From Clostridia bacterium (GTDB lineage Bacteria; Bacillota; Clostridia; Christensenellales; Aristaeellaceae), in NCBI GenBank assembly GCA_009784985.1, contig WQXF01000019.1, forward strand, positions 1-34,449: a DNA stretch of 34,449 nucleotides, written 5' to 3'. Within the stretch, counting starts at the first letter, position 1; each line of letters opens with the position of its first letter. This document shows, piece after piece, positions 33,127 through 34,449 of the stretch. The translations under genes and the position numbers were made by a program. The notes beneath the pieces are model-generated. The model made no database searches. It saw only the letters and a program-made list of their open reading frames with translations, and was not told the origin of the DNA.

Positions 33127-34245
33127 ATGAGCATAAAACAAATCAGAAGCCCATGGAAGGGCGTCATGGCTGCCCGGGAGCGCTTTAACCGCCAGATGCA
33201 CGGCCAGTCCTTTGACCGGTGCTTTCATATGGAATTCGGCTATTGGGAAGAAAACTACCGGGAATGGGATCTGTTTGTGGAGCACGGCATCACAAACGAG
33301 GCCCAGGCCAATGTTTTCTTTGGGTTTGATCCCATCGAGATTGTATGGGGGAATCATTGGATATCCCCGGCGTTTGAAGAAAAGGTGCTGGAGCGGCGGG
33401 GCGATAAACTTATCGTACAAAACCGGGAAGGCCTGATTGCCGAAGTGCCCGCGGGTAATCATTCCACGATTCCCCACTACATCAGTTCCCCCATCACAAC
33501 CCCCGAAGATTGGGCGCGGATAAAGGCCGAACGTTTTGTGGTGGACGATCCGGCCCGTAGCATCGATGTGGAAGGGATCAGCAAGCGCCATCCCCAGGAT
33601 CGGGACTACCCCCTAGGCATCGACTGCGGCTCGATGATCGGTAAGATTCGCGACTTGCTTACGTTTGAAGGCATCTGCTATGCCTGGAGCGATTACCCGG
33701 ATATGCTGGAGGACATGGTTGAAACCTGCTGCCTGCTAGTCGAAAATACCCTGGATCAACTGCTGGGCAAACTTACTTTTGATTTTGCCAGCGGCTGGGA
33801 GGATATTTGCTTTAACCACGGGCCCATTTTGCCGCCCAGCTTTTTTCGGGATGTGATAGCGCCCAGGTATAAGCGCATCAGCAGCAAACTGCGCAACCAC
33901 GGCATCAATCTGTGGTATATGGATTGTGACGGCGACGTCCGCCCCCTGCTGCCCATCTTTATGGAGTCGGGCATCAACTGCCTGTTTCCGTACGAGGTGA
34001 ATTCCTGCGCCCATCCCGGCGTGCTGCTGGATCAATACGAGGGTTTGCGCATCATGGGTGGCGTAGACAAGATGCAACTAAAAGAAGGGCCGGAGGCGAT
34101 TTTGGCGTATTTGCAGAGTCTTGCGCCCTACGTGGCCCGGGGGGGATATATTCCTTTTTGTGATCACCGCTGCCCGCCTGATGTGAGCCCGGCGAATTAT
34201 CTGTATTATCTGGATTTGAAGGAAAAGATGTTTGGGATGGAATAA
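33127..34245 (+). CDS. Uroporphyrinogen decarboxylase (URO-D) family protein
   Basis: 372 aa from the ATG at 33127, which has no good ribosome site. An in-frame ATG at 33166 has GGAAGG 6 nt upstream and begins MAARERFNRQMHG, like the usual MxxRERxxxxL start of URO-D proteins; it would give 359 aa, and either may be used. The fold resembles the MtaA/CmuA and related clostridial URO-D branch rather than haem-pathway HemE: the HemE N-terminal arginines are not obvious, while DFASGWEDICFNHGPILPP, WYMDCDGDVRPLLP and FCDHRCPPDVSPANY are branch-like. A corrinoid or methyl-transfer role is possible; the substrate is unknown. It is 13 bp after the sugar-binding protein, so it belongs to the same operon. 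Confidence 0.8.
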   Translation: MSIKQIRSPWKGVMAARERFNRQMHGQSFDRCFHMEFGYWEENYREWDLFVEHGITNEAQANVFFGFDPIEIVWGNHWISPAFEEKVLERRGDKLIVQNREGLIAEVPAGNHSTIPHYISSPITTPEDWARIKAERFVVDDPARSIDVEGISKRHPQDRDYPLGIDCGSMIGKIRDLLTFEGICYAWSDYPDMLEDMVETCCLLVENTLDQLLGKLTFDFASGWEDICFNHGPILPPSFFRDVIAPRYKRISSKLRNHGINLWYMDCDGDVRPLLPIFMESGINCLFPYEVNSCAHPGVLLDQYEGLRIMGGVDKMQLKEGPEAILAYLQSLAPYVARGGYIPFCDHRCPPDVSPANYLYYLDLKEKMFGME

Positions 34246-34287
34246 TGCTGCTGCCAACAACCCTATCATTGGCCAAGCCGCCGTGCA

Positions 34288-34326
34288 GAATCCCTCCACC
34301 GCTGTGGCGGTCCCCCTCCCTTTAAC
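34288..34326. repeat. Dispersed repeat C, half copy
   Basis: Matches the left arm of the repeat at 22718-22851, including GAATCCCTCCACCGCTG and CCCCTCCCTTT. No right arm follows before the window ends. Confidence 0.7.
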
Positions 34327-34449
34327 CTTAACTTGACCCACAAAACTGATTAGAGGAAGTCGCGGTAAGCCATAAGGAGGAAAAGCTTGTTCAGGCCGAT
34401 CCAAACGACCTTCAGTCCGGGTGGCCCATCGCTTTTTGCACCGACATGA
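34327..34449 (+). other. Unassigned 3' end of window
   Basis: No recognised gene. TAAGGAGG (34373-34380) is a strong ribosome site 6 nt before a TTG at 34387; that frame runs 20 codons to a TGA at the last bases (34447-34449), whose ATGA could start a further gene outside the window. This may be the leader of a gene, possibly a mobile element, but nothing here proves it. Confidence 0.3.

Noticed and set aside
1..34449. tRNA or rRNA genes
   Set aside because: No cloverleaf-like segment or rRNA signature was seen in any intergenic gap; this was checked by eye only.

Overview
The window looks like a chromosomal segment from a moderately high-GC Bacillota (Firmicutes), most likely an uncultured gut-type Clostridia. 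Evidence: strong AGGAGG-type ribosome sites; a DUF2232-rplI-dnaB order like that of Bacillus/Clostridium; Firmicutes families such as PepV, YfhO and collagen-like/peptidase G2 surface proteins; and GC-rich coding with a few AT-richer inserts. GC was judged by eye and species cannot be assigned.

Left part (1-8.5 kb): the 3' end of a YfhO-type membrane protein, then gltX. Convergent to gltX, on the minus strand, is leuC-leuD-leuB followed by two tandem paralogs (1836-3572 and 3626-5377). Each paralog joins a Cys-rich N-terminus, collagen Gly-X-Y triplets, fourteen 14-residue HAEG head repeats and a C-terminal peptidase G2 self-cleavage domain. The ribosome site of the leuB-proximal paralog is buried in a 14-bp nested hairpin.

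Middle part (8.5-19.5 kb): a GNAT-HIT fusion, two GT2 glycosyltransferases and a small membrane protein on the minus strand; a secreted protein and a third GT2 on the plus strand; then a long minus-strand run that reads rsuA-like, rsmC-like, patB-like aminotransferase, PHP phosphoesterase, methyltransferase, pepV. Several of these overlap by 4-8 bp. Divergent promoters at 19.55-19.61 kb separate this run from an AT-rich anchored protein with three near-identical 300-bp repeats.

Right part (21-34.4 kb): DUF2232, rplI, dnaB and topB (replication/translation, without the gdpP usually found after DUF2232), a few small proteins, a Usp-like protein, an M19 dipeptidase and a convergent MGMT-family gene. 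A structured, terminator-ended intergenic region (about 29.13-29.30 kb) may be a small RNA. It is followed by a promoter and a compact unit: hybrid histidine kinase, sugar-binding lipoprotein, URO-D-family protein.

Three families of short palindromic dispersed repeats (A, B, C) recur through the window. They often sit exactly at gene 3' ends, where they supply the last codons or the stop codon of the neighbouring gene. No tRNA, rRNA, CRISPR array or complete insertion sequence was found.
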